DNA of 64,000 nt. Source: Mesostigma viride. Lineage: Eukaryota; Streptophyta; Mesostigmatophyceae; Mesostigmatales; Mesostigmataceae. A program made the position numbers and the translations under genes. This document shows positions 41,771 to 52,440 of the stretch, in pieces (within the stretch, counting starts at the first letter, position 1; each line of letters opens with the position of its first letter). The notes under the pieces were generated by a model, which was given only the letters and a program-made list of their open reading frames with translations, was not told the DNA's origin and searched no databases. The DNA is taken from assembly GCA_009746045.1 (NCBI GenBank), contig RPFO01002013.1, positions 90,001 to 154,000 of the forward strand. Reading direction: 5' to 3'.

Positions 41771-41995
41771 AGGCCACCTGTTGGGAGAAACAGTTTGTTT
41801 GTCTCCTGACCCTGCCAAGGTTGCCTGTACTGTTTAGTTCTAGTTTTAGGTCGCCTGTTGGGAGAATTTAGTTTGTTTGTCTCCTAACCCTGCCAAGGCT
41901 GCCGGTATTTTCTGTACCAGTTTTGGGCTGCCTGTTGGGAGAAAATAATTTGCTTCTCTCCTAACCCTGCCAGGGCTGCCTGTAGATTCCAAGTG
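41771..41995. repeat. About 78-bp tandem repeat x3 in B
   Basis: Units start near 41771, 41849 and 41926, each with GCCTGTTGGGAGA (ACCTG in the first), a T-rich spacer, TCTCCT(A/G)ACCCTGCCA and GGNTGCC. GGGAGA and TCTCCT can pair, giving a hairpin per unit. Confidence 0.75.
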
Positions 41996-44230
41996 CCTAA
42001 CTCTTACGTCAGTCACTCAGGTTTACATCTTTCTTGTGGCCATTGGGATGGTGTAGACGTTGTGCTTATCATGGATGACGTCTATACAGTTGCCCCTGGT
42101 TGCCTTATTATGGAAAGATGTACAGTTGGTTGATAGATGCGTGACAGTTGTTTTTCAGTCATGAAAGCAGTCACTAGCATCTGTCCCAGTGTTGGATATA
42201 CCAGAATCCCCACGAGGTTTTGGTTGTTTGCAGTCTTATAAGAGCTTGCCTGAGGGTAAATGATGTGCCAGTACGCCATGGCTGAGTTTTACTTATTTTG
42301 CTTTTTCCTCAGTGACCTGGACTTCAATCACTTGGGCTTTCTCTGCATGTAAGCCTTTCTTGTTAGCTGTCTGCTGACTACTGATGAAGTTCATATGGTC
42401 AGAAACAGTGGGAGTCATACTTCTCATGTGATTCCCTGTTTTCAAGCTCTCTCTCTCTCCGCGTGCAGTCTGTGACTCCAGTGCACCAGGTATACAGACT
42501 GTGTGCATACCTAGAGTACTCATCTTCTTCAGTTCTCACCGTTATGAGAGCTTTGAGTATTCGCACGGCCTATGGAGTGGCCTAATGGTGTGCATCTTTT
42601 GGAGCAGTGGACATCATGAACAGAGTTGCTAGGGTGTGTCAAGGACGTTTTGTGGCTATCATAACAGGGATGCAGACGAGCATTCATTAAGTGTGGAGTT
42701 TACCGGTGGCTTTTGTTGCTCAAACTCCGCACTGCTTGTCAATTGCTTGCCTTTGTCATTGATCCTTGTCACTGTCCTGTTGACCCCCTTCTGATCTTTC
42801 CTTGCTTGCTAATCCTTGTCTTGGGAAGATCTCACCTCTCACCTCTGTTCATTTCTTTGTCTATCTTGCTGCCTCCCATGAGTGGACTTTGTGGTATCCT
42901 CTCATGTCTGTCTGAGAGCCTCTCTCTGATAGAGTTTTAATTGGGTACAACAGTATGCTGGCATCTGTACCCTGAGTGCCTACTCACTCACCTTCAGTTG
43001 TACATGATGCAAGGGGTCTTGCTACAGCTCTTGAGTATTTCTCTATGCTGACGGACCCTTCCGCCCTTGAGCTGCCCACAGTACAACAGCGTTCTGGATC
43101 AATGGACAATTTTTGTACCTAGGATGGGTTGTGATACTGTTGCTGAGAGTCTTAACATAGGAGCTGTGAGCTCTCTTTGTGTTGACCTCGTCAGCCTTAC
43201 CCGCTGCTTGACATCAATCTGCAACCTTATGGCTGTCAAGGATTAATCCATGTTGTGTGGTCTCACAGGAACATCTTATGGAGGGAGCCTGTCTGACCTT
43301 GTTGTCTTGTGGGTTTGAGATGCCCTCACCCCTACACCTTGACAGGGTTGGCTGGCCCCATCCCCCTTCCTGTGACTAACCCATGACTGTCCTGTGACCA
43401 CGCCGTTGGCAGATTGTTGGCAGTATGCCTGCTGATTGCATCCAGTTAATCAGTGGCAGATTTGGGAACGAGTTTGTCTGCTGGTGGTATCCAGTTCACC
43501 ATGCAGAGACAGTACCTCTGTTTGGCCAGTGCCTTCTGGTTGTTTCCAGTTTACCCGAGGCGGCCAGATGAATGAATACGCTTACGTATGGCTGGTTGTC
43601 TCCAGTTTACCAGCTGTTGAGTAATTGGACCATGGCTCTGCATGATCAATGATGTGCTGAATTTCCTTGGTCTAAGGTGTCACTCACTCTTGGCACTGAG
43701 TGATGCATTGAGCCTTGATGATGGTCGCGGTCTTGGGTGACCTGAGTCGTTCCAAGATCGTTGGTTGCTCTCACCATTCCAGTTGAGAGAGACTGATGCG
43801 TGTGCCTTGTTCATTTAGGGCCACTTGTTTGTGGGTTGAGATGTGGCCGCAGGCTTTCCCTCACCCTAGCCCCCTGCGTCTTGTCTTAGAGGGGAGGAGA
43901 TCTATGAGGTCTATGGCAGATGGACATCACTATTTGCCTATGAAACTGATTGGGATTTTCAGTTTCTTCTTTTGTTACCTCATAGATCCCATTCTGTCCT
44001 GGTGACCTGTGCCTTCATGGCAGATTTGCTGTGGTCACCTGACTGAGGGCCTTAAGGACATTTCTGTCTTTCAGTTCTGGGCCTCTGGTCTACATTAAAG
44101 CTGTGGTCAGCGTGCTTTGGTCAGCAAGTTCTGCTTCCAGTGGTTGACATCCAGAGACGTCTTCCTGCTGCAGTTTTCCTTCTTGGAGCCGATCCAGTGT
44201 TTGACCTGCAATCCAGAATGTGGACCTCGG

Positions 44231-44325
44231 ATGGAGAATCTGGAGTGGCCAGATTTGCATGGGATGGAAAATCTGGAGTGGCCAGATTTGGATGGGTTGG
44301 AGAATCTGGGGTGGCCAGATTTTGG
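44231..44325. repeat. 33-bp tandem repeat x3 in B
   Basis: Units at 44231, 44264 and 44297 with core GGAGAATCTGGAGTGGCCAG. AATCTGG and CCAGATT form a 7-bp stem in each unit. Confidence 0.8.
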
Positions 44326-45232
44326 AGATCAGTTTTTACTACGTGCTTGCACTGATCCAGTTGTGGGAGACCTTGTCTTGGACGCGTGGACTTGGTGCAG
44401 TCTACCTACTTTCTATGGATCCAGTTTGGGATGTGCAGATATGGCACAGTCTTTGTTGCTAGTGGGATAGGCAGAGAGAATCTGTTATGATGCTTACTGT
44501 GATGGGCATGGCGGATTCCATGAGTGAGCCCTCTCAACACTGTGGTTCCTTATTCTCTGCTTATGTGTCTTTTGAGGCCATACTTGCCTTTCTTTAGAAG
44601 ACACTTCCTGTACCAGCATATCCAGTTCCAGTTGTTTTTCCAATTCCAGATCTGCTTCCAGTTGCTATTTCCAGTTCCAAGTTCCAGTTCCAGTCCTGTT
44701 TCCAGACTTTTTCAGTCTTCAGCTTTAAGGCGGCTGTTCCTTTCACCTGCCTTGTTTGATACCAGTTGTGATGACGTTGTACTTGGATAGTACTAGGGTC
44801 TTTTCTCTGTCATGAGTTGCAGGATGAGCCCAGTACCAGTTCGTCTTTTCTCTGGCTGGAGTCCCAGGAGAAGACAGTAGTTGGTTTTAAGTATATTTTG
44901 GGTTTTATTTTGTGTTTTTTCTGTGTTTTTGAGTTTTGTGGTAGTGTGACAACTTCCTCCCCAGATAGGATGTGTGTTATGTGTTCAGGCTGTGAGTCTT
45001 GCCCATGAACTCAGTTCCCAAGAGGGTTGATGACGCCTTTGTGGTCGAGACTTAAGGCCTGGAGGGATAACTGGGTCATGCGGCCAGCCTGTGATTTGCA
45101 GACCATTTCCTTTGTCCATAGACTCAGATCCTTGCAGGGTCAATGATGCCGTGTTGGCGGAGACTTGAGGCCTGTGGGGATGCTGGCAGTCATGCGACTG
45201 GTCTGTTTGGCAGAGCTGGTAGCTCTGTTCTT

Positions 45233-45243
45233 GGGGGGAGGAA
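45233..45243 (+). other. B polypurine tract
   Basis: GGGGGGAGGAA directly before the 3' LTR, the expected position and composition for the plus-strand primer. Confidence 0.75.
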
Positions 45244-45972
45244 TGTAACAGTATTTTCTGACAGTGTGTATACTGTTACATCCAAGTGGACGTGAACTTG
45301 GAGTTCAGCGTTCAGTGTAAATGGCTGAGTCTTTTGTACGGCCAAAGTGTAATGATTCCTGGCCTGACTTGACTTTTGGGACTTATATGCGGAGTGCCCT
45401 TTTGATGGTCCTTTGTGTTGGGCCCTGGACGGTACGGGACAGTACCTTGGAATCTATGTGTAATCTGACTGATGTCAGTTAGTATCTTTCGTAAGTTAGG
45501 GGTGTAAAGCATACAGAGAGAGAACCTTACCGGTTCATCTGTGTTCTGATTGGCTGAGACCTGTAGGATTGCGTTGGACTCCTCTGTGTCGGCGGGGACA
45601 TAAGCTTTGCCTGTTTGTCACCATAGCCATCACGCGGATACCCCCAATTATGTGAAGTTATTTCTAATAACCAAACATGCTCACTTCAGGCCCTGTTATT
45701 GGACAGCCATATCCGATAGACAGGAAGTCTTGTGTCTATATGAACAAGCAGAGAGACGCCCGACCAAAAGGGGACCACCGCTCTCTACCGCGTAAGTACC
45801 GTCTCGTAGGAATGGCCTCTAGACGGGAAACGACCACCCTCTACGATTCCTGGAGAGTGCTAGGAATCTCCCCTGTCTCTTGGGGTTTGATAAGTCCGTT
45901 CTGTCTTTAATGACAGGAGGTAAAAGATCTGTGCATTTAGTGGAGCAGAGACCACCATTTTATTCTGTTACA
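45244..45972 (+). repeat. B 3' LTR
   Basis: 729 bp, TGTAACAG...CTGTTACA, followed by GTTAC and the resumed integrase frame of A. Confidence 0.92.
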
Positions 45973-45977
45973 GTTAC

Positions 45978-48514
45978 CATCCGTGGATTTACCAAAAACA
46001 GCAAGACCGTGGAGGTCAAGCACAATATCAATGGGAAGCGTCACAGGGTGAGCTGTCATAGAATTAAGAAGTATTATTCTCCCATGGCAGACGTGCCTGG
46101 GGAAGAGTCTTTAAGCATGGACTCACTACTTCTATCTGGCAACTCCAGCATGCCCAGCAGTAGCTCTGAGCCACCAATTACTGCTGTTGACAGCACCACA
46201 GCACCCTCTGTGAACCCTTCCACCCTCAGTGAAGCCAGGCCCACTTCACAACCTGGGGATTGCTTAACCAGGCACGAGGTAGCTGGGTTGGAAGCATTAG
46301 CTCAGCCCCAAGGCACGAACCTGTCTGCCAAACCTCCCGCTCTGAGGTCCAAATTGGCAGTCGCCTTGCAAGCACTACACAGGTCACATAAGCAACAAGC
46401 TGCTGTGGCCGCAGGGTTGGCAAAAGTCTCAGCTGTGTGCACTAGTCAGGACCCCTGGACCCTGGCAATAGACACTCAGGCACAGGTCAGTGTGATCAGT
46501 GCACAAGCCATCCCTGGTCTTGAGATTGCACCTTCATTTTGGGCACGGGTGCAGGATTTCTCAGGCCAAAGCTCACTGGATGTAGTGGGACAAGTCATGC
46601 TCCCTATACTTGGTATTCAGACACCCTTCCAGGTGGTGGAGGGGTATTCTGGTAACACCTTGTTGGGGGAACCTTTTGTATCCTATCCTGGGGTGCTTAT
46701 CTCAGCTAATGAGCTCAGTGTCACAGGGGTGGGTGCAGTTCCTCTGGACCACTTTAAAATCCCTCTCTCCAGCATTGTCCCTGGTATGGATGCTGTCATC
46801 AAGGCAGTCAACACTCAGTATGCACCAGGGGAGATCCCTGATCTGGACAAGTTAGTGCACAGCCAGTTCCTCCATCCCTCAGCCTTTGGGCTGGGCAAGT
46901 GGGACATAGCCATGCACTCACCCCACCAAATCTCCCATGTCATACAAGAATGCAAAACACAAAAAGGGTTTACCAAGTGGCTGATGGCCATTGTCCACCA
47001 AGCCAGGCAGGAATGGGTCCCGCCCAACCCCAAAAACCCTCAATACAAACCGCCTGTCACCCCTTCATGGGACGTGCCAGAGGGAGCCAAAAAGCTCAGA
47101 TTAAAATTTGTTCTCAAACAAAAACCACAAAAAGTGGGCTCCCCAATCTTCCATGCCAGACCATGTGTCACAGAATTAAAGGGGACATCCACACTGCCAA
47201 AAGGGGAAACATATACACCTGGGCTGCAACAAACCTCACTCAGGATCATGCTCTCCCTATTCCTCCACAACCTCAATGCAGGCCAAGACTATGTCTGCAA
47301 AGCCACTGACATTAAAAGGGCCTTCCTCAGGGGGGACCCAGAAAAGGCTGAATCTGTGTGGAAAGGGAAGGTGTACGTGGTAGACACCCCAGCTGTGTGG
47401 AAACCTTACATTGATGAGCCCCACCTTATCATCAACATTGGGGTGGAAGGGCTTGTCAGTGCCCCAAAATTTTCAGAGACTCAGCAGAGGAAGTATTCAA
47501 AAAGCTCAAGGCCACGTATGATGACCTGGACCCATGCTTTTTTGTTGTACCCACCCCCTCTGGACTGCTGTTCTTTGTGTGGCATGGAGATGACCAACTC
47601 ATTTGTGGGCCTAGAGCTGAGGTGGAAAAATTTATTCAGCAGGTCCAGGAATCATATGAGCTTGGCAAACAGGTGGAATTGAGCACAACCCCCATCCAGT
47701 TCTGTGGCATCATGTTGCAGCTGCACAGGCAGCCAGATCAATGGGTCTGCTCTCTCTCTCCTCCTGCAGAATATATTCAAGATTGTCTAGATCTGCTGCA
47801 TCACACCTGCCTCCCCTTACACATGTGTGCCACTGTTCAGGGCAAACTGGGGTGGTGGTCAGCCATCTGTGGGGCTCCCTTAGCTGTCATCAGCAGGGTC
47901 ACCCATGATGTTCTAGTCAAAATCAAATGCAGTCACATCAGGAAGTTGATCCATGACTGCCCCCCCTCATCCTCCATGGCCTGAATCTGATGGAAGACAT
48001 CCACATACACAGTGTCATGGACAGCTCCATGGAGAGCAGAACAATCAATCAGATGGGGGCACGGGAATCAGGGCTGTTTTTTCTCACCAACAGGTCAGAT
48101 TACATGTCCCTCACTTCCTGGTACAGCAGGCTACACCGCAGAAAACCTGGCAGCAGCAACTCAGCTGAATGTCGTGCTGTGGTGTCTGCTGCATTGCATG
48201 CTCGTTCCCTGCAGCACATGCTCACCTGGCTACAAACCCAGGCAGGCAGCACATGCAATGTCATCTCACATCTCTATACTGACAGCCAATCTGTGATCAG
48301 TTTTCTAACCAAGAAATCTGTCTCTGCTGCTGTCCACACTGACTTGGATTGGGTGATCCTCAAACAGGAGGCCACCTATTTTTCCAGCTGGACTCATGTG
48401 GAGGATGAGGACAACCCAGCAGACGCTCTCACGAAGCTGCGGGATGCTGCTGGCCAACAGTACCAGCTCCTCTTCCAGAACATGAACCCCTATGATATCA
48501 GAGTCAGTGTTTGA
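45978..48514 (+). pseudogene. Element A pol part 2: INT end, PR-like, RT, RNase H, with two frame breaks
   Basis: The integrase C-terminal domain continues (VTIRGF...VEVKHNINGKRHRVSCHRIKKYY). Then comes a linker and a protease-like domain: DTQAQVSVIS at about 46471, GQSSLDVVGQVMLPILG, GNTLLGEPF at about 46650. RT follows, with ATDIKRAFLRG (about 47305) and WHGDDQLICG (about 47580). A 1-nt loss in an A4 run near 47468 shifts the frame before HGDD, and another in a C7 run near 47965 shifts it before RNase H. RNase H motifs are VMDSSMES (about 48015), SAECRAV (about 48165), YTDSQSVISFL (about 48280) and NPADALTK (about 48415); stop at 48514. Both breaks need one extra base to be repaired, so the copy may be nearly intact. 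Confidence 0.85.
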
Positions 48515-48888
48515 ATAAATGACTGGCCATAGCACAGTACACAACCACCACACCCCCTTACCACAGCGATAGCTGCTGGGCGCCATAAAATTCAACACAT
48601 TCGTTGTGGGGTGTGAGTGCTGGCTAGGTCAGCTTTGTATCCATTTGCAGCTTGAGGACACAAGCTTTGTATCCATTTCCTTAATGTGTGCTTCAGTAAC
48701 TGGCCAAACCAGCCAGCTGTGTACACCTTATTTAATGTGCAATATAACACCTGGCCAGAACAGCCAGCTATAACCAACTTGGCTCAACCAGCCATGTCTC
48801 TTTTGTACCCCTAATCAACTTAAAAACAATAACAATAATGTTGGGGGTGCAGACCTGCATTAAGAAATAAATAATAAAACAATACTGG
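48515..48888. other. A 3' untranslated region
   Basis: 374 bp without coding capacity. It contains repeated CTGGCCA/CCAGCCA words (about 48700-48795) and an A-rich purine stretch AAGAAATAAATAATAAAAC just before the 3' LTR, a weak polypurine-tract candidate. Confidence 0.55.
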
Positions 48889-49361
48889 AGTTAGTCTCCA
48901 TGCTTTGCTGTAGACTAAGTCTCAAAGGCATTGTGAATACAACGTATGAATAAGCCTTGTAAACCTACGTTGGTATGTGAATATAAATACCACGTGGGCT
49001 ATGCAGATAGGAATGCTAGTCGAGTCGCATACGTTTCCCTAGATAGGTACTTTGGGTACTGGGGTACGTGACAGATGTCAGTACCCAGTATACGTAGTGT
49101 CCTGTCATTGGACGGTACTAGAGTATCCTAGATAGGGACCGTACTGCAGCGTGCATTGATCTGTGATCGCACGATGCAGTGACTAGACTGCTACCTGTCA
49201 TCGTGTGGCCTCGGGCCAACGGTCTGCACCCAACGGTCACTGGCGGCGCAGCCGGTGAGAGGAACGTTGATAAAGGGTAAACCTATTTTCTAATGAACCA
49301 AGCAATTCATTGCTCACAGCCTTCAGTGTTCTCAAGCAATATATCCCACCGCATTCTAACT
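48889..49361 (+). repeat. A 3' LTR
   Basis: 473 bp, AGTTAG...CTAACT, lacking one 4-bp GCCG-type unit present near 35090 in the left copy. Followed by ACACC at 49362-49366. Confidence 0.92.
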
Positions 49362-50502
49362 ACACCCTCGTTGTGGATGGAGGAAGTGAGGGCAGAATTC
49401 ATGGGCTTGTTGAAGGCCATAGAGGGACTGCAGAGTGCCTCGATTGTGTGGCGTATCACTTTGATGCGAGCTCTGTTTGAGCTGATGACATTCGAGGTAT
49501 CCCCGTACGACCCTTCATTGTTTGTGGCACAGACTCCCTCAGGTCCCTTGTTTGTACAATTGCATGGGGATGACCTGCGAGTGGTAGCACCCCGTGCTGT
49601 TCTGCATCAGTTCTATGCAGATCTCGCTAAGCGTTTCCCTGTGGGCGAGCTGCAGGTGGTGGACCAGCAGACTCCGCGTGTCTTCTGCGGTGTAGTGCAG
49701 ACCCTGCTGGTGACGTCTGGTAGGCATCAGATGCACCTGGGTATTCCTGACAAGTATCGGGAGGAGCTGATGGGCTCGGTGGATGAGCTGTGTGCTAAGG
49801 GCCTGTGGAGCCGCCTGCGTGGCAAGCTAGGCTGGATGGCGGCAGTGTGTGCGCCCGATCTGGTGGTGCTGAGTAGGACGGTAGATGACGTGTTGTCGCA
49901 AGTCCATCCGTCGGTTGTGAGGCAGTATGTGGCCGAGAGCCAAGGTGTGGTGCTTTCTGGCCTGTCGGTCTCTCAGCCCGCTGTTCTTCACTGCTTTGCA
50001 GATACGTCGGGTGAGGGCAGGGAACTGACCAAGCTGAGGGCACGGATGGGTGGTCTGTTTGTGCTCTGTAACCCAGGGGGTCGGGGATCGCTGTGTGGGT
50101 GGTATTCGAGACTGTGCAGGCGTGTGGCAGTTGGCTCTGACACTAACGAGTGCCGTGGTGTGTGTGAGTGTATCAAGGCTTCGCTGTACCTCGAGCAGTT
50201 CTTGCGCTGGATGGGCAATTAAGTGGATGGGTGTTCGTTTGGTGCTGACGACAACTGTGCATACGGATAGCCAGCCGCTTGTGAGCTTTATCCTTAACAG
50301 CTTGTCCAGGACGCGTGACCTCGATTTCCTGCTGTTGAAGGAGCTGTCTTACGCGGTGAGCGTTCTCCATCTGCCGGGGAGGCTGAACCCGGCGGACGCG
50401 GTGACCAAGCTGTTTGCAGCGGCGCGAGAGCAGTATCGCATCTTGCGGATGGTGATGGCAGGTTCTCTAATTGGGGATCTGCAGGAGTTGTTGGTTGTTT
50501 GA
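49362..50502 (+). pseudogene. Element I, piece 3: RT C-terminal half and RNase H
   Basis: Resumes RT directly after the A insertion: LKAIEGLQSASIVWRITLMRALFEL, then VQLHGDDLRVVAP (catalytic DD at about 49566-49574), KLGWMAAVCAPDLVVLSRTVDDVL connection, and RNase H with HCFADTS (about 49998), SDTNECRGV (about 50140). After a frame change at about 50220 come TVHTDSQPLVSFIL (about 50260) and LNPADAVTK (about 50385). Stop at 50502. It parallels C and A throughout. One frameshift splits RNase H. Confidence 0.85.
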
Positions 50503-51001
50503 GCTTGGACCCTGTGGAATTTTAGCCTGTGGCCAATTTGAGAACGTTGTTTGGGCCGGGGGTGATCCTTATGCCTGCCCTATACTGATGGTGACCCGGC
50601 ACGGTTGGATAATTTGCTCCATAATTGATTTGGTGGGGGAGTGTCCTTGGTTGAGGACTGGTGCGGTTGGAACGGGTTTGTAATGTGTATGGGTCGTGTG
50701 GGTGTGCCGGGGTCAAGGGTGGTCGTTTAGATCAGTCTTGTATTCTTGCTTGCTTACATGACTTACTTCAGACACTGGCAGTATGTGCAAGGCGTGAATG
50801 GGCGCCAAGTTAGAGGGGTTGGAGCTCCCCTAGTACATAGCGTCTTGTGTGTACTGTCTCCGAGAGTGTTTAATTGTGAGTAACCCTTGGGTGATGGTGG
50901 ATATTGTGAGGCTAAGATTGTTGGCATGTAATAATGTCGACCGTGGGTTGTGGTTAAGTGGCCGAGTGGTGGATGTGACTGCTCGAAAGAAAAGGGGCTG
51001 G
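50503..51001 (+). other. Element I 3' untranslated region and polypurine-like tract
   Basis: Non-coding. 50731-50808 resembles 14450-14526 in J (CAGTCTTGTATTCT-GCTTGCTTACATGACT ... AATGGGCGCC). 50816-50840 resembles 18466-18491. 50970-51001 (GGATGTGACTGCTCG...GGGGCTGG) resembles 18934-18965. The purine run GAAAGAAAAGGGG near the end is a probable polypurine tract. Confidence 0.6.
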
Positions 51002-51564
51002 TGTTATATTGTGGGCTCGCAGTCACATAAAGTATTGGAACTTGGTTATGCTCGGAAATGGCTAAGTCCGGAGGTCAGCCGGCAGCGCCGCGCTGAGGTT
51101 TATTTGCTGGGCCGGCGGTCAGTGGGAATTTATGTGTACGGTCATGCAACGGGTCATAGGTTCTGGCTGTGGGCTATTTTGGGTTCTGGCCATTACCGTT
51201 GGTTCCGTGGGCAACCTTTGTTCTGTACCGTTTGTCCAGGCAGTGGGGATGATCTCGGTTGCGGTGCGTTATGTTGTGGAGTGTAAATGTTTGTGTATTT
51301 CGGTTGGTTTGTACTTGGGTACGTTCTCAGGCCCACGCCGTTGCTCAGCGTTGGGTGAAGCCACAGAGCTACTCGCAGTGATGACCTACAGCGGAGCATT
51401 GAGTCAAAGCTGTTTGGCGGGGTGAAAGACCGACACGCAGGAGAAAGCTTTGAATCACGTTGCAGCAAATGCTGTCAATGGCCGACGTTGTCGACATGTC
51501 CGGGGCTGGGCGCTGAGCGAGTAATCTATTCTATTACGTCTTTTATTATTCAGAAATACAATAC
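51002..51564 (+). repeat. Probable 3' LTR of element I (right end uncertain)
   Basis: Starts TGTTATATTGTGGGCTCGCAG at the position equivalent to the J 3' LTR start (TGTTGTCTTTTATGGCTCGCAG), directly after a polypurine-like tract. By analogy with the 550-bp J LTR it should end near the CA at about 51560, where sequence becomes AT-rich. No 5' partner was found, so this is inference. The open frame at 50849-51286 crosses it and has no domain. Confidence 0.4.
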
Positions 51565-51610
51565 ACTTGGCGAATTTTTTTTTTATAAATATTTGTGGGT
51601 GCGTGAATAA

Positions 51611-52165
51611 TTATTTTATAATATATTTTTTATAAATATCCTTTGCGCAGTTGAGCATACCAGTTACGAAATCTCCAGGCCTCGGGATCGGGTCATGGAT
51701 GAAGAGAAATCTCATGTCCAGTGGTACTTCTGCCCCTACACACGCATCAGCCCTCACGCGCGCCGAAAATGTCACATTCGGGTAAATTGAGCTCTTGTAG
51801 GTGCAACCCGACCCCCTTGCAAGGGGAGCACCTTCCCCTTCCCCCAAATCTTCCTTTCGGCCCTTTGTAATGTACGACACCAGAAGGCGGAACTCATTCC
51901 TTGGGTCTATTGGCACTCTTTGTTGATCCATCAAAGGTTTAAAAAAACCGTCCGTAATACAGAAGCTCATATCAGCCAGCTGGGCGTACATCCCCCTCTC
52001 CATTGAGCTGAACGAATCAAACGCCAATAAAACGGCCAATTGGCGGCCTGTCCTCTCCTGCACAATACTAACTTGCTCAAATACTTTTTGCGACAGAAAG
52101 CGAACTTGCTTATAAACGTCTTGCACGACCCTTTCGAACACTTCATTCACGATATCGGACTCCAT
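51611..52165 (-). CDS. Unrecognised 184-aa protein in an AT-rich island
   Basis: The ATG is at 52165 on the minus strand. A frame without in-frame stops is flanked on both sides by strongly AT-rich DNA (51535-51650 and 52165-52440), unlike the surrounding 50-55% GC repeats. The N-terminus is a helical ESDIVNEVFERVVQDVYKQVRFL stretch, followed by LAVLLAFDSFSSMERGMYAQLADMSFCITDGFF and later EFRLLVSYITKGRKE, then FIHDPIPRPGDFVTGML. No signal peptide or membrane span. No family recognised. The plus-strand frame 52040-52438 overlaps its 5' end and may be a shadow. Compact, intronless and AT-flanked, it could come from a virus or selfish element, but nothing in the motifs proves that. Confidence 0.4.
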   Translation of the reverse strand: MESDIVNEVFERVVQDVYKQVRFLSQKVFEQVSIVQERTGRQLAVLLAFDSFSSMERGMYAQLADMSFCITDGFFKPLMDQQRVPIDPRNEFRLLVSYITKGRKEDLGEGEGAPLARGSGCTYKSSIYPNVTFSARVRADACVGAEVPLDMRFLFIHDPIPRPGDFVTGMLNCAKDIYKKYIIK

Positions 52166-52440
52166 CTTTTTCAGGAAGAAAACGAACAAAAAAATTTACA
52201 TCCCGGACAAAAAAAAAGCGTTTTCCCATTACTACTGCTTGCCTTATCATCATATTCATTAGTCATTGATGTAAAACATCACCTCGCGAACCGCCTTCTC
52301 GAAAGTTTTTTATTTGATAAATATACATACCATCTAAACTTTAAACTGCAATCGCAACAAAGAAACGCCCTGCGGCGCATCTGGACGCCCGTTAAACTCG
52401 TGCCTCTGGCTATGCAGAATACCAATATGTACCGGTAGCA

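Larger units (their letters stand above)
39830..45232. other. B interior, non-coding
   Basis: 5.4 kb with only short frames and no domain. It contains several clustered repeats listed separately and TTCCAG-rich sequence at about 44600-44715. Nothing resembling gag, PR, INT, RT, envelope or a captured gene was recognised. Confidence 0.6.
39082..45972 (+). mobile_element. Element B: large non-coding LTR retrotransposon (LARD-like)
   Basis: 6,891 bp. LTRs of 734 bp (39082-39815) and 729 bp (45244-45972) have 8-bp inverted ends TGTAACAG/CTGTTACA, and a perfect GTTAC duplication lies at 39077-39081 and 45973-45977. One nt after the 5' LTR, TGGTAATCGGAGG (39817 onward) begins with the TGG of a tRNA primer site. 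GGGGGGAGGAA (45233-45243) immediately precedes the 3' LTR as the polypurine tract. The 5.4-kb interior has no gag or pol frame. It lies in the A integrase gene in the same orientation. All cis signals without proteins point to mobilisation in trans. Confidence 0.9.
34866..49361 (+). mobile_element. Element A: Ty1/copia-type retrotransposon split by element B
   Basis: LTRs of 477 bp (34866-35342) and 473 bp (48889-49361) differ essentially by one 4-bp indel. They start AGTTAGTCTCC and end ATTCTAACT. A perfect ACACC duplication lies at 34861-34865 and 49362-49366, and joining the flanks restores the RT of element I. The internal region has ORF1, a gag-pol frame without its own ATG, the nested B element and the remaining pol. 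The domain order is gag, knuckle, INT, PR-like, RT, RNase H. Frame breaks at G6, A4 and C7 runs suggest a young copy with minor decay or base-calling errors. Confidence 0.92.

Noticed and set aside
52040-52438. 132-codon plus-strand ORF in the AT-rich island
   Set aside because: Overlaps the 5' half of the more protein-like minus-strand ORF and ends in low-complexity AT-rich sequence; at most one is likely real and this one is weaker.
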